A stretch of 49,274 bases of DNA. Origin: Gracilaria caudata (taxonomy: Eukaryota > Rhodophyta > Florideophyceae > Gracilariales > Gracilariaceae). The stretch lies in NCBI GenBank assembly GCA_030374735.1, contig JASCIV010000094.1, positions 1-49,274 of the forward strand, read 5' to 3'. Under the pieces are notes generated by a model. That model was given only the letters and a program-made list of their open reading frames with translations. It did not search any database and was not told where the DNA came from. The position numbers and the translations under genes were made by a program. This document shows, piece after piece, positions 36,186 to 46,867 of this stretch (its first letter is position 1; every line of letters starts with the position of its first letter).

Positions 36186-38391
36186 TCAGAACCTGTCGAG
36201 GAGATCTTGGGCCTTTGTCAAGCGTCCCATCTTCGCTCGCAAAGTCTTCCTTCTCGACGTGACTACCGGATCTTCTTGTAGCAGGTTCTCCAGAGCTTGC
36301 TGAGAAGTTCCCACTTTCAACACAAGCTCATTCAGAGGTACATGGATCTCTTGCGCGAGGGGCCTGATTATGGTAGTGTCAATTACCATAACGTTGTTAT
36401 CGATGAAACGCTTGGCAGAAACGTCCCAGTAGCATCCGAGCATGGTCGACATGTCCTCAGCATCCGCCCTCACACGTTCAGCACTACTCGAACAGTAGTA
36501 ACTCTGATACCAAGCACGAAGCATATCAGAGACATTCTTTTCGCGAATGTTGCCACGGGGATCCCGACCCGCCCTTGAAAGCGCTACAACTACTGCAGCA
36601 TCGAATCGTTCCAAACGCTTCGCATTAACAGCTGTTAGGAACTGTTCATTCATAGTGAATGGCTGGCCGATCTCACGGTCAAACACAGAGATAAGCTCCT
36701 TACGGGCGCTCTTTTCCAGTTTGTGCAGAACCTCAGTTACTATTTCTTGCATTTTGTTTCTGAGTCCTGGAAATTCTGGAGCCAAAGACGAAAGCAATTC
36801 GACGGCTACTTCTGAAACCAGTCGCCTAACTTCCGTAACGAGCTGGTTGGAAGATTCTCGCCAATCCTCAACATAACGTGCCACTCTCGACTCAAAAATG
36901 CGCGGATTAAGGAACCCGGGCAATTCCCTGCCGCGTGAATTTCGTATTTCCGTCTCAACTTCATCGATGAACTTAGAGTCTCCATCAAATGGAGGACGTT
37001 TCCCTTCAATCTTTGTCTTGAATTCATCGTATACATCACGCACTCGAGTACATAGTCGAAGGCGAGGGGACCATAGACGCTTGTCGACATAACGTCCTGC
37101 ACCGGATTCTGTGAGGAGGTTGTTGTATTCGAAAACAATACGCATCAGAGTCATGTTCGCTTCAGCTGGCGTTTCTCCCGCTCCTTGACCAATTTCTTGC
37201 AGTTCTTGAGTGACTTGCTCTAGCATTTGAACAACTTCAGAACGCATTTTGGGTACTTCATCGTGAACTCGAGCTACAAGAACGCTAGTAACCTTCTTCA
37301 CAAGGTTCTCAATCCCGAAGTATGACCTCGACATTTTCGAGAACACAGGATGTGTTGCGAAAAACTCATACTCATTCTTCCGAGCTTGCTGAACAGAGAC
37401 GTTCTCCTCGACTTCAATCTGGCTTCGATTCTTCACCATCACATATCCGAGCTTTAACGGCTTGCGGCGATTCATTAGCACTGAAGCGGCTTCCTTCTCT
37501 GCTCCTTTATCGACGAGGTCTGGTTTTGTAATAACACCGATAGTTCTTCGCCCAGCACCATCATATCGTGCCGCCCATTCAAGAGCTTCAATGGTGGCAA
37601 CGTCTTGAGTAGCCGGTACAACTACAAGCATAATCGTTCTCTCTTGAGCGGCATAGCCTTGTATAAGCTCAGATACTTGTCTTATGGCATTTCGATCTTG
37701 ACTGTCTCGTGCGAAAGGGTTTGGTATAAAAGGCATAAAATCTCTGTTAATACTTCTTGTCAGCGAATGAAAAGAGAATACGAATATCAAGTCTATTGTT
37801 TTGAACATACCCAAAAGTCCGTGTGCGAATGATGCCGGGCAAATCAATTATAGTAAGATTCGGAGATCCTGTGGCAGCGATGTGGACGATGACTCGCTCC
37901 TTCGAAAACCCTCCGTTCTGTCTTGAATCAGTCAGCGACGCTGCTCGAGCTGCAATGGCATCCTCAAGCTCATTTTTCCCTGACAATGGAACTTGTTTTG
38001 GGCTCAAAGATGTAGAAATCGACGCGACCCAGAATGGCTCTCTCTGAGGGGGTTCAGAATCGGGAGGCAATGCTAAATCCTCAGGGTGTGTGCTAGAAAG
38101 ACGTAGCTCGATAGCACAACGGGTTGTAAGTCCTGCACCTCGTGGAAGAGGAACGGAGCAAATGGCTTCTAGCACACTGGACTATTGTGATATTGTGATG
38201 CAAATGTCAGTTAGTGCTGTCATAAAGAGTGAAGTGTATATGTGACTTACCTTCCCTGAACTCTGATCCCCAATGACAGCCACTTGAGGAATCGCTATGT
38301 CGTGCTCTACGCCGCAGGCACGTAGTCCATATATAAGCTCCATTGCGGAGCGTGTGCCACGGGCAACATTATCTGTCAATGGGTCAGCCAT
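36186..38391 (-). CDS. Mx/dynamin-like large GTPase, three exons
   Basis: Spliced exons on the minus strand: 38251-38391, 37811-38181 and 36186-37701; 2028 nt, 675 residues. Introns of 69 nt (GTAAGT...TAG) and 109 nt (GTATGT...CAG). The GTPase domain has P-loop GDQSSGKSS (41-49; intron 1 falls exactly after the Lys), the Mx/dynamin signature LPRGAGLTTRC, DLPG (160-163), then RTRTFGQDRNAIRQV across intron 2, VVPATQDVATIEAL and TKPD (229-232). A stalk and a GTPase-effector-like C-terminus follow. There is no PH domain or proline-rich tail, so it resembles Mx or plant DRP4-like proteins rather than classical dynamin. Such GTPases assemble on membranes; the role here is unknown. The frame upstream of 37701 in exon 3 is intronic. 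Confidence 0.9.
37702..37810 (-). other. Intron 2 of the Mx/dynamin-like gene (109 nt)
   Basis: Donor GTATGT after ACTTTTGG; acceptor GAGACAG before TCAAGATCG. Phase 2. Splicing gives DLPGIIRTRTFGQDRNAI, as expected for the family. Confidence 0.85.
38182..38250 (-). other. Intron 1 of the Mx/dynamin-like gene (69 nt)
   Basis: Donor GTAAGT after TCAGGGAAG and acceptor ATAG before TCCAGTGTG. Phase 0. It separates GDQSSGK from SSVLEAI within the P-loop. Confidence 0.9.
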
Positions 38392-39604
38392 CAAGCTGTC
38401 TTGTCTAATGCCTAGATGTAGGAAGGTATGAGGAGAATGCGACCAAGTTTTGACGCACTTAACTTCAGTTGAAAAGAAGAGCGAGCAAGGTACGGCGAAC
38501 TACGAGCAATAAACCCAACGACGTGTATTAACTTGGTACTTCGAAGTGCGCAGACTGCCAACGTGATTACAAGGATATGATCAGTTTCGTACGAACGGTG
38601 AAGCTGAATCGCTGGATGTTCAAGCCCCGTGGCATACTGAAGAATGATAGTCGGGAACTGGGACTCCTCGAACGGGGCACAACCTGCGTGCCTCCAAACT
38701 CCTACGTCACACCTGTTCAGCCACAGCCCTTCACCCTTGCAATTGCTGGCTGGTTCTCATTCGAGAAGACAAATGGAGCAATGTGTTGGGCAGAAATTCA
38801 CGTGTAGAACATCATTCCAGCATCAAAAATGATGCAAAACTCAGATGTAACGTCTGCTCCCCAGACTCTGCTGTGACATGACAATCTGACCTGCCCATAC
38901 TGTCATTGCTGGGCCTGGCCCAGCTACATACTATGTAGCGTTCTACCTTATGGCTTGATGTAGGCACAACCGATGTACAGTAATGTTCCAAGTTGTCAAC
39001 TTTGTCCAGTACGAAGTACTACCGAAGGTACGATGGTTGTACCATTGGGAAAGTACTGCTGTCATGCACCATGAAGACAGCATTATGCTTGTTGCGAGGC
39101 TCGCAATGACAGCCAAATACACGCACAGAATGGCAAGTTGAAAGGATATTGTTCCTTTCTGTTGAAACAGCAATTATGTTTTATGGAGATGTTAGTTGTA
39201 CTTCTGTCGTTGACGGTTATCAAACGGTTAGTTTGGCGATCATTGCATGGGGCATTGCGTGGATCCCGGGCCCTTACCGGGTGTGTTTCAAGTGAAGTTA
39301 CCATTGAGTCAAACCTGCACCTGTATTTTGACTTACAGCGCTCTCAATTCCCAAGTCGCCAAAGAGAGCGTGATCGGGTACTCTGGTTAGTTTGATTGCG
39401 CAGTATATCGTTGGATCACGGCTAACCTCCAATCTTTACCGAGCACAAATTGCCCTACAACCATTCTTAGTTTTCGTCACCTAATGGCAAACTGATATTG
39501 CTCTGATCTCTTCGGGTTCTACTTTAACAAGTGCTATCCTTCAAACTCTCTCTCTCATGTAGGAAACTTACATGACACGATTTTATTTCATCCATCACGT
39601 AAGC
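38392..39604. other. Intergenic region with palindrome cluster
   Basis: 1.2 kb between the dynamin-like gene (5' side) and ArgRS (3' side). A 76-codon ATG frame at 38577-38807 (+) has no recognised features. Two abutting palindromes occupy 38908-38938, followed by a copy of the 13-mer seen at 35296 and by further GTAC-based inverted repeats up to about 39060. Confidence 0.45.
38908..38938. repeat. Two abutting palindromes
   Basis: GCTGGGCC-T-GGCCCAGC (38908-38924) is immediately followed by CTACATA-C-TATGTAG (38924-38938); both arms are perfect. AGCGTTCTACCTT (38937-38949) overlaps the end of the second, and GGTAC-7nt-GTACC and CAGTAC...GTACTG pairs lie 70-120 bp further on. Confidence 0.8.
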
Positions 39605-41617
39605 TTAGATTCTGTCAAGAGTAGGAATCCCAAGAAGCCCCAAGCACAGCTTCAAAGTATCAGCAGATATCTGACACAAAGCCAATCTGCTCAGCTTCAA
39701 TTCATCTGAACTGGCATTCAAAACCGGGCATTCCTCGTAGAACTGATTAAAGCGGGTTGTGACGTTCTTCACGTAGTCGCAAAGTACATGGGGTAACAGA
39801 TCCCTCTCCAACTCACTCAAAACTTCTGGTAGTCGCATAAGCATTTTGGACAACGCACGTTCTTCTTTCTTCTCAAATACAAAATTCACGCCCGGGCCAA
39901 CTCCTGTCACCGTTTCACCGGACGCAGCAGCTGCTGTTCGATAGATTCCCTGCACCCGTGCGAACGCGTACATAATGTATGGTGCTGTGTTACCTTCCAA
40001 TTTAACCATCTTGTCAAAACTGAACTTGTAGTTACTTGTCCGGTTGTTCTGCAAATCTGCGTACTTCACTGCTGCTACGCCGATGATTTCAGACATGCTT
40101 TGCATTTCTTCTTCACTCTTCTGTGCCTGTGGTTCTTCACCAGCAGCTCTTGCTCGCTCAGCGTCTTCTTCAGCTCGTTTCGTAAGCTCCACCCGCACGC
40201 GATCGCGAGCCTCATCGAGCAACTCAGAGAGTTTCGGAGCTGCACCCGCCCTTGTTTTGAACTTCTTTCCATCTGCACCCTGTACTAATCCGAAAGGAAC
40301 GTGTTCCAGAGAAACTCTGTCAGGCAAAAGCTGCGCTTTTCGACAAACTGCAAATATCTGCTTGAAGTGGAGACTCTGGCCAACGTCTGTTACATACAAG
40401 ATGCGATCTGCGTCGTCCTTTGACGATCGATATCGCACGGCTGCAAGATCTGTAGTTGCGTAAAGAAAACCCCCGTCGGATTTTTGAACGATAACAGGGA
40501 GAGGTTTACCATCTCCGCCTTTGAATGTGTCTCCTTCCAGAAACACGACCATAGCACCATCGCTCTTCGTGGCTAGGCCCTTGTCGACAAGACTCTGAAC
40601 AACGTCCGGAAGGAAGGGATTATAAAATGATTCTCCTCGCTCCTCAAGCTTGATATCCAAACGGTCATAGATCTTCTGAAACTCGATCCGGCTCAAATTA
40701 CATATCAGCTTCCATGCTCGCAAGGTATCCGGGTTCCCGCTCTGCAGTTGTACGACTTCAGCAAGAGCTGCACTTTTGAATTCAGGATCCTCATCATAGC
40801 ATTTCTTTGCACGTCGATAAAAGTCAACCAAGTCGCCAATCGTAGCCGCCGCTTCTGAACCGTGTCCATCAGAAAGCAGTTGAGGGCACTCTGCTTTCAT
40901 GTACGTGATCAACTGACCAAATTGCGTACCCCAGTCTCCAGTGTGATTGAGCCGAATGGTGGTGTGACCAAGAAACTCCAAAATTCTGGCCAAAGTGTCA
41001 CCAATTATAGTACTTCGCAAATGGCCAACATGCATATCCTTAGCAATATTCGGACTGCTGAAATCGACAACTATGCGATGTGGTGGATCGCGCTCTTTTA
41101 CTCCCAGTCGAGAGCGATTGGAGAGCATCTTGTTGAGGTTGTCATTGACGTAATCATCGCTCAGCGTGAAATTGATGAATCCTGGTCCGGCGATAACAGG
41201 CGGTTCACAGACATCAGATGTACTAAGGTGTTCTAGAATCTTTGCCGCGACATCACGAGGCCTGGCACCAACTTTCTTGCTAAGAGACATTGCAGCATTG
41301 CACTGATAGTCACCAAAATCTGGGCGAGTGGCAGGGGTAAGCTTGGGGTCATCACCAGCTTGTTTGCCATAAGCAGTTTTCATGGCATCGACGACCCTTG
41401 AAGCTAGCATGGTGCGCGTGTCTGTCTGCATCGTGGCCGGCTTGCTCGAGGGCGTAGTCAATGACGAGAGTGGGCTATGCTGAAACCTGATGGCGCGAGA
41501 GCGGCGTAGAGTGAGCAGTCTTCGTCCTCGGAATGAAGTGGTGTTGGAGGAAAGGATGGGGAAACGGTGTGCCGAGTGGTGCAACGAGGCCACAAACAAG
41601 ATATTCTGCCGGCCCAT
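39605..41617 (-). CDS. Arginyl-tRNA synthetase, possibly dual-targeted
   Basis: A class I arginyl-tRNA synthetase that charges tRNA-Arg. From the ATG at 41617 it has 670 residues, with a 60-residue N-terminus rich in Arg, Ser and Leu like a transit peptide. A second in-frame ATG at 41431 (MQTDTRTMLASR) would give 608 residues starting at the conserved N-terminal additional domain. Landmarks: RPDFGDYQCNAAMSLSKK, the PGFINFTL strand, HVGH (196-199 in the long form; the HIGH motif, in DMHVGHLRSTIIGDTLAR), NHTGDWGTQFG, the catalytic core and the anticodon-binding domain ending at about GIPTLDRI. Plants use the same two-start scheme to supply cytosol and organelles; that is inference here. Confidence 0.95.
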   Translation of the reverse strand: MGRQNILFVASLHHSAHRFPILSSNTTSFRGRRLLTLRRSRAIRFQHSPLSSLTTPSSKPATMQTDTRTMLASRVVDAMKTAYGKQAGDDPKLTPATRPDFGDYQCNAAMSLSKKVGARPRDVAAKILEHLSTSDVCEPPVIAGPGFINFTLSDDYVNDNLNKMLSNRSRLGVKERDPPHRIVVDFSSPNIAKDMHVGHLRSTIIGDTLARILEFLGHTTIRLNHTGDWGTQFGQLITYMKAECPQLLSDGHGSEAAATIGDLVDFYRRAKKCYDEDPEFKSAALAEVVQLQSGNPDTLRAWKLICNLSRIEFQKIYDRLDIKLEERGESFYNPFLPDVVQSLVDKGLATKSDGAMVVFLEGDTFKGGDGKPLPVIVQKSDGGFLYATTDLAAVRYRSSKDDADRILYVTDVGQSLHFKQIFAVCRKAQLLPDRVSLEHVPFGLVQGADGKKFKTRAGAAPKLSELLDEARDRVRVELTKRAEEDAERARAAGEEPQAQKSEEEMQSMSEIIGVAAVKYADLQNNRTSNYKFSFDKMVKLEGNTAPYIMYAFARVQGIYRTAAAASGETVTGVGPGVNFVFEKKEERALSKMLMRLPEVLSELERDLLPHVLCDYVKNVTTRFNQFYEECPVLNASSDELKLSRLALCQISADTLKLCLGLLGIPTLDRI

Positions 41618-44364
41618 GTAGACAGAAAGGGACAGCGTGATGCAGCGGGGGCGGATCAACAGACGGTGCAATGTCCTTCGCGGCGCGGCGCCGCGCAGAA
41701 GGCACGCGCCGCTGGCCCAGCAGCGAGCGCAAACCAGTGCGTGGCATCTGGCCCTGGCCAAGTGCTGAATCCGGCCTTGCCACGTGTTCCATGTCGAGAT
41801 AAGTTCGGTATTTATGAACGATGCATCTCTGACGCGGCGGTCGTTGCTTATCACCTGTCTGTTCGATTGAACTCCATCGGCGTTACAAGAAAATTCAATG
41901 TTAGCGCGGAGTTACGGTTCTCTCTCTCTCTCAATGACAAGCGGTTCTGCAACTGGCGACGACGAGCAGTAGAAGATGCAGATCAATCGCGCTGGGCTCC
42001 CCAAAGAGGGGTAAAGGCCGTAGGCGGGTTTTGCATTCTCTGAAGGAGTGGAAAGTAAAACATTTGTGAACATCGTCCAAAAATGGCCAAACAGTTGGCT
42101 ACCCTAATTGAAGAGGGAAAGGTTTGTCAAAGCAAACTCTTCACCTTGATACTGAAATAGAATAGTCACGCGCCCACAACGGAAGAAGTCCTGAAACCTG
42201 AGCATCCTGTGACGGGATCCTGCAGTTTGCTGTTGTCCAATTCTGGTTCTCTCGAGTCATGATTCTGTCTTGATGCACGCCCCGCTCCTTTATGGATCCT
42301 TAAAGAACAAAAATTCGGCTTTCACCATCATGGTGTCTTAAGAGGGTTCTCCATTTACCCTTCTACTCTTCTTAGACACTACACCAAGTTTCGGGCCACG
42401 CGATTCGAAGACTGAACTGCTAGAATCGGTTGAGTCTGAAAACCGTACTTCACTCCAGAGAACAGCCTACGTACATTACGGAGCTAGAAACACCGCGCAA
42501 CAAGCCAGCTGGCTTCAATAACTGAACTCCGTGAGCAAGTCGAGAAAAAGAGTTTAGGTACCTATGGTATCCCCACAACCCTTCGACACCAGTATCAGGA
42601 TTCTATCGAAAAGCATGGAAGCATTAAACTGCAAGAGCTATCCTTCAAAGAAAAGTTGGCATAAAAAGTTCAGGAAGACGTATGTGATGAGAAAGTCCTG
42701 GTGATGGATATATGCGGTATATACATACGTCACAAGAATAGTATCGATATCGAGACTTCCATCGTGGGCAGTAAAACTGGCAAACGAGCGCCTTGTTTGA
42801 GTTATCTTTTATTATAACGTGTTTGTCATCCTCTCTCGCGACGCATATTCGAAACCGCGAGATGTACAGCTCACCCAGTTTCGAAAATTTCCTACTGTCG
42901 AAGAATTCGTTTCTTTGAGCATCCACAAAACTTCTGAGAGATCTTGTTCACGATGAGCTTTTTTTCATATCTTATTGTACATAGACGAATGTCATTCGGT
43001 TGTGTTTTGCCCAGCATCCGTTTTCGACCTCGGCAGGATGGAACAACAATTGGATGTCAGTTTCACGGACGGTCCATGTGTGCTCAAGCGAGAAAACTAA
43101 TCCTCACGAGTGTCTCATATCGAAAACTCAGGAGATCTCCGAAGAGCATATCCATGTCGAGTGGCTAGATAGATCCGTATTTCAAATTAGGCAAAAGTTG
43201 TAGAATCATTACCAATAATGAAGGACACAGTGCTGAGTATGCAGGAGATGACAGAAGTGGCCGCAGGTGGATGTGTAGCACCCCAAGAGCACACAGAAGC
43301 TACGTCTAGGCTTACCGAGATAGGAATGGTCCAAAAAAAAGTCGTACAACAGAGCACTTTTGCTTTATGTGTTCACTAGAGACCGGATGCTCGAATTCTA
43401 TTGTAGATAGGCGGCGCAGAGAGGTTCACGTGTGCCTGACTTGTACAGTATCCCGTGAGACACGTTCCAGTCGTGTGACTGGAGGTCTCGCAAGTTACTT
43501 CGCACCTTCTAAACCGTAGCGTTCGCTACCCGATTAGTCTCTTTAAATTCGTGGTGTTACACCGAACCAAACCCAGAAATAGTTCTTCGTAAGATCGAAT
43601 AGATATGGAACATACAATACTAAACATCGACTGTATTATCAACTGTCTAGATCTCTTGTTACCATGTGTCAGTTATCTGTTATCAATTGAGAAGAGAACA
43701 ATCGCAATCAAGACTTCACATACTCAAGATGAACAGCTTCAAAAGCAACTTGTAATTATGAGCTTCACAATACCATGTGGAAACGCTCTTCCATCAAGCA
43801 CCGAAATACGTCATTGCCATAGGCCCTGGAAGAATCGTAACTCATATAACAAGAGTGTGGCTCGCAGTCCTTATAACAGTCTTAGACATGTCGATTGCGA
43901 GAAAACGATGTATACCCAAAACAATCAAGAAAGAATAAGATGCTGGATGCTGGATGCAGTCAGGTCATACTGCATCATCGACCCCGTCCACAAACTAATA
44001 TGGTAGGGGCTGAGACCGCTCGAACTGTAGTGATTCACTAAGAACAAAAGGCTGATATTGCCTTGTGTCAACCACGGACTACAGGTTCCAAACAGACGCC
44101 TCAAGGACGGGTTAGAAGGATCACACAAAACAACGAGAAAAACACATGCACTTCACCAAACACCGAACATACTTCTCCAAGGCAACCGCGCACACTTCAA
44201 CATGTCGCCAAGTCCTCGTTAGTCCAGTGGAAATTACGCTTTTTACACATTGACCAAAACGGCGACCAGAAACGTAGAAAGATACGATGAGCAAGAGAAG
44301 CGCCCCGGCAGGAAAACACGTAGCTGCATAGGCGTAAGACAACGAGAACTCTAAAGAACGATAG
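41618..44364. other. 2.7 kb gene-poor stretch
   Basis: The longest gene-poor stretch, between ArgRS (5' side) and PP6 (3' side). The first part (to about 42050) is the ArgRS promoter side and contains a CACGTG near 41780 and an ACGCGCC-rich piece. Further on, only small frames are seen: 42944-43168, 43000-43203 and 43605-44006 (+, ATG, 133 codons), none recognisable. A 6-bp inverted repeat GTAGCG-TT-CGCTAC lies at 43516-43529, echoing the GTAGCGTTC pieces near 35300 and 38937. It could hide a decayed mobile element, but I see no clear signature. Confidence 0.4.
43516..43529. repeat. Short palindrome GTAGCG-TT-CGCTAC
   Basis: Perfect 6-bp arms with a TT centre. It shares GTAGCGTTC with the inverted-repeat clusters near 35300 and 38937. 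Confidence 0.5.
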
Positions 44365-45279
44365 CTATAGAAAGTACGGAACAGAGTTCCGAGGGGGAAT
44401 GGCACTATGCTCCTTGGCATCTTCCTTGAAGATCTTGAACTGCTTATTGAGATTCTCGTCAAAGCTCATAATTGCAGCAACGTTTCCACATCTATAGCAG
44501 TAGTTTGGAGCTGACCACACCGTAACAATCTTCTCGTCAAACTGATACTTGTAGCCTTCTTGCACTAATTGATGAGCACGACAAATAAGATCAAGCTTAT
44601 TGATGCGATTAAACTCCGTGGTAACGCGATTGCCGAAAAGCCAACCGGCACCGCGTGGCGACACTGCCCAGGTAGCAACATCTTCCGGATCTGACCACAT
44701 GAGATCGCAAAAAGCGCCCTCTGGAGGAATTTCCTGACGGCGATCAATCGTTCTGATCTGGTCCAGAGTGCGGATATCTGGTGACAAGCCACCATGGACG
44801 CAGAGCACAGCGCCATCTATGAGGGCGGCAATGGTGAGATAGTCGAACACCTCGCAGCAATACTTCCATGCGTTAGCGGTTCCATATTTGCGCTGGCACT
44901 CGTCGTAGAAGCCGTAAACCTGGGTAATTTGCCTAGATTCATGGTTGCCTCGCAGAAGGGTAATATTGGCCGGATAGCGAGCCTTTAGACAGAGCAAAAG
45001 AGTAAAAGTTTCGAGCGAGTTGTAACCACGGTCGACAAAGTCGCCCATGAATACATAGTTGGTGTCGGGCACGTCGCCACCGGTTTTGAAGAGGTTGAGT
45101 AAGTCATGGAACTGGCCATGAATATCGCCGCAAACGGTGCATGGGCTGTTGATCGGTTGCACATTGCTCTCCTCGATGAGCAGCTCCTTGACGTAGTCAC
45201 AAAGTTGTTTGAGGTCCCATTCTGCGAGGTGACCGCCGTTTTTCACCTTGACTATCCAGCCGTCAAGGTCCATTCCCAT
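44365..45279 (-). CDS. PPP6C: Serine/threonine protein phosphatase 6 catalytic subunit
   Basis: A 304-residue PPP-family phosphatase. The ATG at 45279 (MGMDLDGWI) matches the family length of about 305; ATG 45273 is two codons later. Metal and catalytic motifs: GDIHG (51-55), GDFVDRG (79-85), GNHE (111-114), HGGLSPD and WSAPNYCYRCGN. The PP6-specific phrases QITQVYGFYDECQRKYG and AISPRGAGWLFG-like AVSPRGAGWLFG favour PP6 over PP4 or PP2A. The C-terminus PYFL is the conserved tail whose leucine is carboxymethylated. PP6 acts in cell-cycle and stress signalling with SAPS-type subunits. Confidence 0.93.
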   Translation of the reverse strand: MGMDLDGWIVKVKNGGHLAEWDLKQLCDYVKELLIEESNVQPINSPCTVCGDIHGQFHDLLNLFKTGGDVPDTNYVFMGDFVDRGYNSLETFTLLLCLKARYPANITLLRGNHESRQITQVYGFYDECQRKYGTANAWKYCCEVFDYLTIAALIDGAVLCVHGGLSPDIRTLDQIRTIDRRQEIPPEGAFCDLMWSDPEDVATWAVSPRGAGWLFGNRVTTEFNRINKLDLICRAHQLVQEGYKYQFDEKIVTVWSAPNYCYRCGNVAAIMSFDENLNKQFKIFKEDAKEHSAIPPRNSVPYFL

Positions 45280-46049
45280 TTTGAGGCACGCAGTATGATG
45301 ATGACGGTGGGTGAAAGGGCCGACGCCGGGAATAAGACAGTCAGAAGCGAGGGAGAGGAAATAAACGCGCACGGAGACGCGTGAAAGGGAGGGAATGGCG
45401 AGGACGGACGGAACAAAAGCTCGCGGCCTCCACGCAAAACTGACACAATGTCACAAAGGCGGCGCAAAGCAGGAAGCGCGACGCAGCCAACACGACGCAA
45501 AAAAATCAAGAGCTGGCGCGCGAGGGAGCGGGGTGCGACTCGGTCGATGTGAGGGAGCTGGGGAGGGCGCGCAGCGGAGCGGGTTGTGGGGGACCGTAAA
45601 CGGTGGGGGGGAGAGGGCAAAAGACGTACGGGTACACAGTTGCGACGCCGGGCAGTGAAAGCGCTCGCAAAGAAACTCCAACGCGTGCACCGCGGCAGCG
45701 GACGCGTCTGCCACGCGCTCGGACGAGCCCAAGCCGCACGCCGTGCGGCACGCGTCGCCCCGCAAGCGACGCGCCACAGCCGTCCACGGTGGTGTTCTTC
45801 CCTCGCCTTACACCGCTAGCCTCAAATCCGCCAGCACCTCGCGCTCACTATAGCTGTAAGCAGCGCCATTCGCACATGCAGGCGCCGTGAGAGCCGTCCG
45901 CTTGCAGGCTGCGGCGGTGCGCATCGAGAGCTCATACACGACATGCAACACGGTCAGGGGCCTCCCATGCTCCCCGTACACCCCCCCCGCTCTTCTCTCT
46001 TGTCGCGTCGGTCGTCACTCGCATTGCGGCGTAGGTTTGTTATCGCAGC
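45280..46049. promoter_or_regulatory. CpG-rich divergent promoter of PP6 and plastid membrane protein
   Basis: 770 nt between divergent starts. It is CpG-rich like the left end of the window. GCGCTCACTATA at 45841-45852 is identical to the element at 199-210, and here lies about 200 nt before the ATG at 46050. Other frames here appear accidental. Confidence 0.45.
45841..45852 (+). promoter_or_regulatory. TATA-like element shared with the bHLH promoter
   Basis: GCGCTCACTATA occurs here and at 199-210. Both copies are on the coding strand, 190-200 nt before the start codon. I infer a core promoter element; two sites are few. Confidence 0.4.
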
Positions 46050-46808
46050 ATGTCGTGCCGAAATCTGCCCGCCTTCTCTGCGGCTGCGCCGTTTCTGCGC
46101 TGTCCGGCGATATTCCCCGCCAGTGCGCGCGCTCGAAGCCGTGCTCGAGTCGCAGTTGTCACGCCACGCGCAACACTCTCTGAACGTTTCCCCGTGCCAG
46201 ATCCTTTCTCGTTCCCCTCCGTCGCCTTCACCCAGCCCGCGCTATCCTCCGACCTGCGTCCCGAACTCATTGGAGCCTGTCTGTGGGGAGTGGGGCTATA
46301 TCTCGGCTTTTCCCAGCGTGTGCGCTGGGGCACAGCCGTTCAAGACGCTCTTAACGCTACCCTTCTCAACTTTCTGCCACTCGGTGTTGCGGACGCGCTT
46401 GCGTCCGTGTTTCACACTCTCCCGTTCCTCCTTGCTGCATTCACAACGGATGCACTGCTGCGCTACGTCAGTGCTGGCAGCGCGACGTGGGCAGTAGCCT
46501 CGGGTTTGTCCGTTGCTATGTATGGCGGTGTCTACGAGCTTGGCCGTTTGAGTGCTCGCACCAAGAAGCTCTCAGACGCTGAAGAAAAAGTCTATCTACT
46601 GTTTACTTCCTTCGCAGAACGTAACCTCATCCCTAAAGGAAGATGTCACCTAATTGACATTCGAGATGCAATTCGGGACGACGCAAAAGCTCGTGTTCTC
46701 TCAGGTGTTTCTGACGAAACCCTGCGACGCTTCATTCGCAACAAATTCCCCAACGCTAAACGTTCACCCAATGGCTTCTATCGCGGATTATCTATCCGCC
46801 GGCCCTAG
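46050..46808 (+). CDS. Predicted plastid membrane protein, unknown function
   Basis: A 252-residue protein. The first 45 or so residues (MSCRNLPAFSAAAPFL..., rich in Ala, Arg and Ser, no acids before Glu45) look like a plastid transit peptide with the Phe near the N-terminus typical of red algae. Hydrophobic segments lie at about 70-88, 117-140 and 143-165. The soluble C-terminal part (KLSDAEEKVYLLFTSFAER to GFYRGLSIRRP) is charged and well conserved in style but not recognised. No catalytic motif is visible. It could be an envelope or thylakoid protein. Its stop lies 59 nt from the convergent DUF1015 stop. Confidence 0.6.
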   Translation: MSCRNLPAFSAAAPFLRCPAIFPASARARSRARVAVVTPRATLSERFPVPDPFSFPSVAFTQPALSSDLRPELIGACLWGVGLYLGFSQRVRWGTAVQDALNATLLNFLPLGVADALASVFHTLPFLLAAFTTDALLRYVSAGSATWAVASGLSVAMYGGVYELGRLSARTKKLSDAEEKVYLLFTSFAERNLIPKGRCHLIDIRDAIRDDAKARVLSGVSDETLRRFIRNKFPNAKRSPNGFYRGLSIRRP

Positions 46809-46867
46809 TCCGCAAACTGTCAAACATTCTCCTCAATAACGCGTCATCCATTTCTACTATTTGCTCG

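Noticed and set aside
37702..37847. N-terminal extension of the dynamin-like exon 3 frame
   Set aside because: This segment is mostly intron 2; GT-AG splicing restores the conserved GQDRNAIRQV sequence.
43000..43203. Possible remnant of a copia-type retroelement
   Set aside because: Only a vague likeness in a 67-codon frame; no reverse transcriptase, integrase or LTR found.
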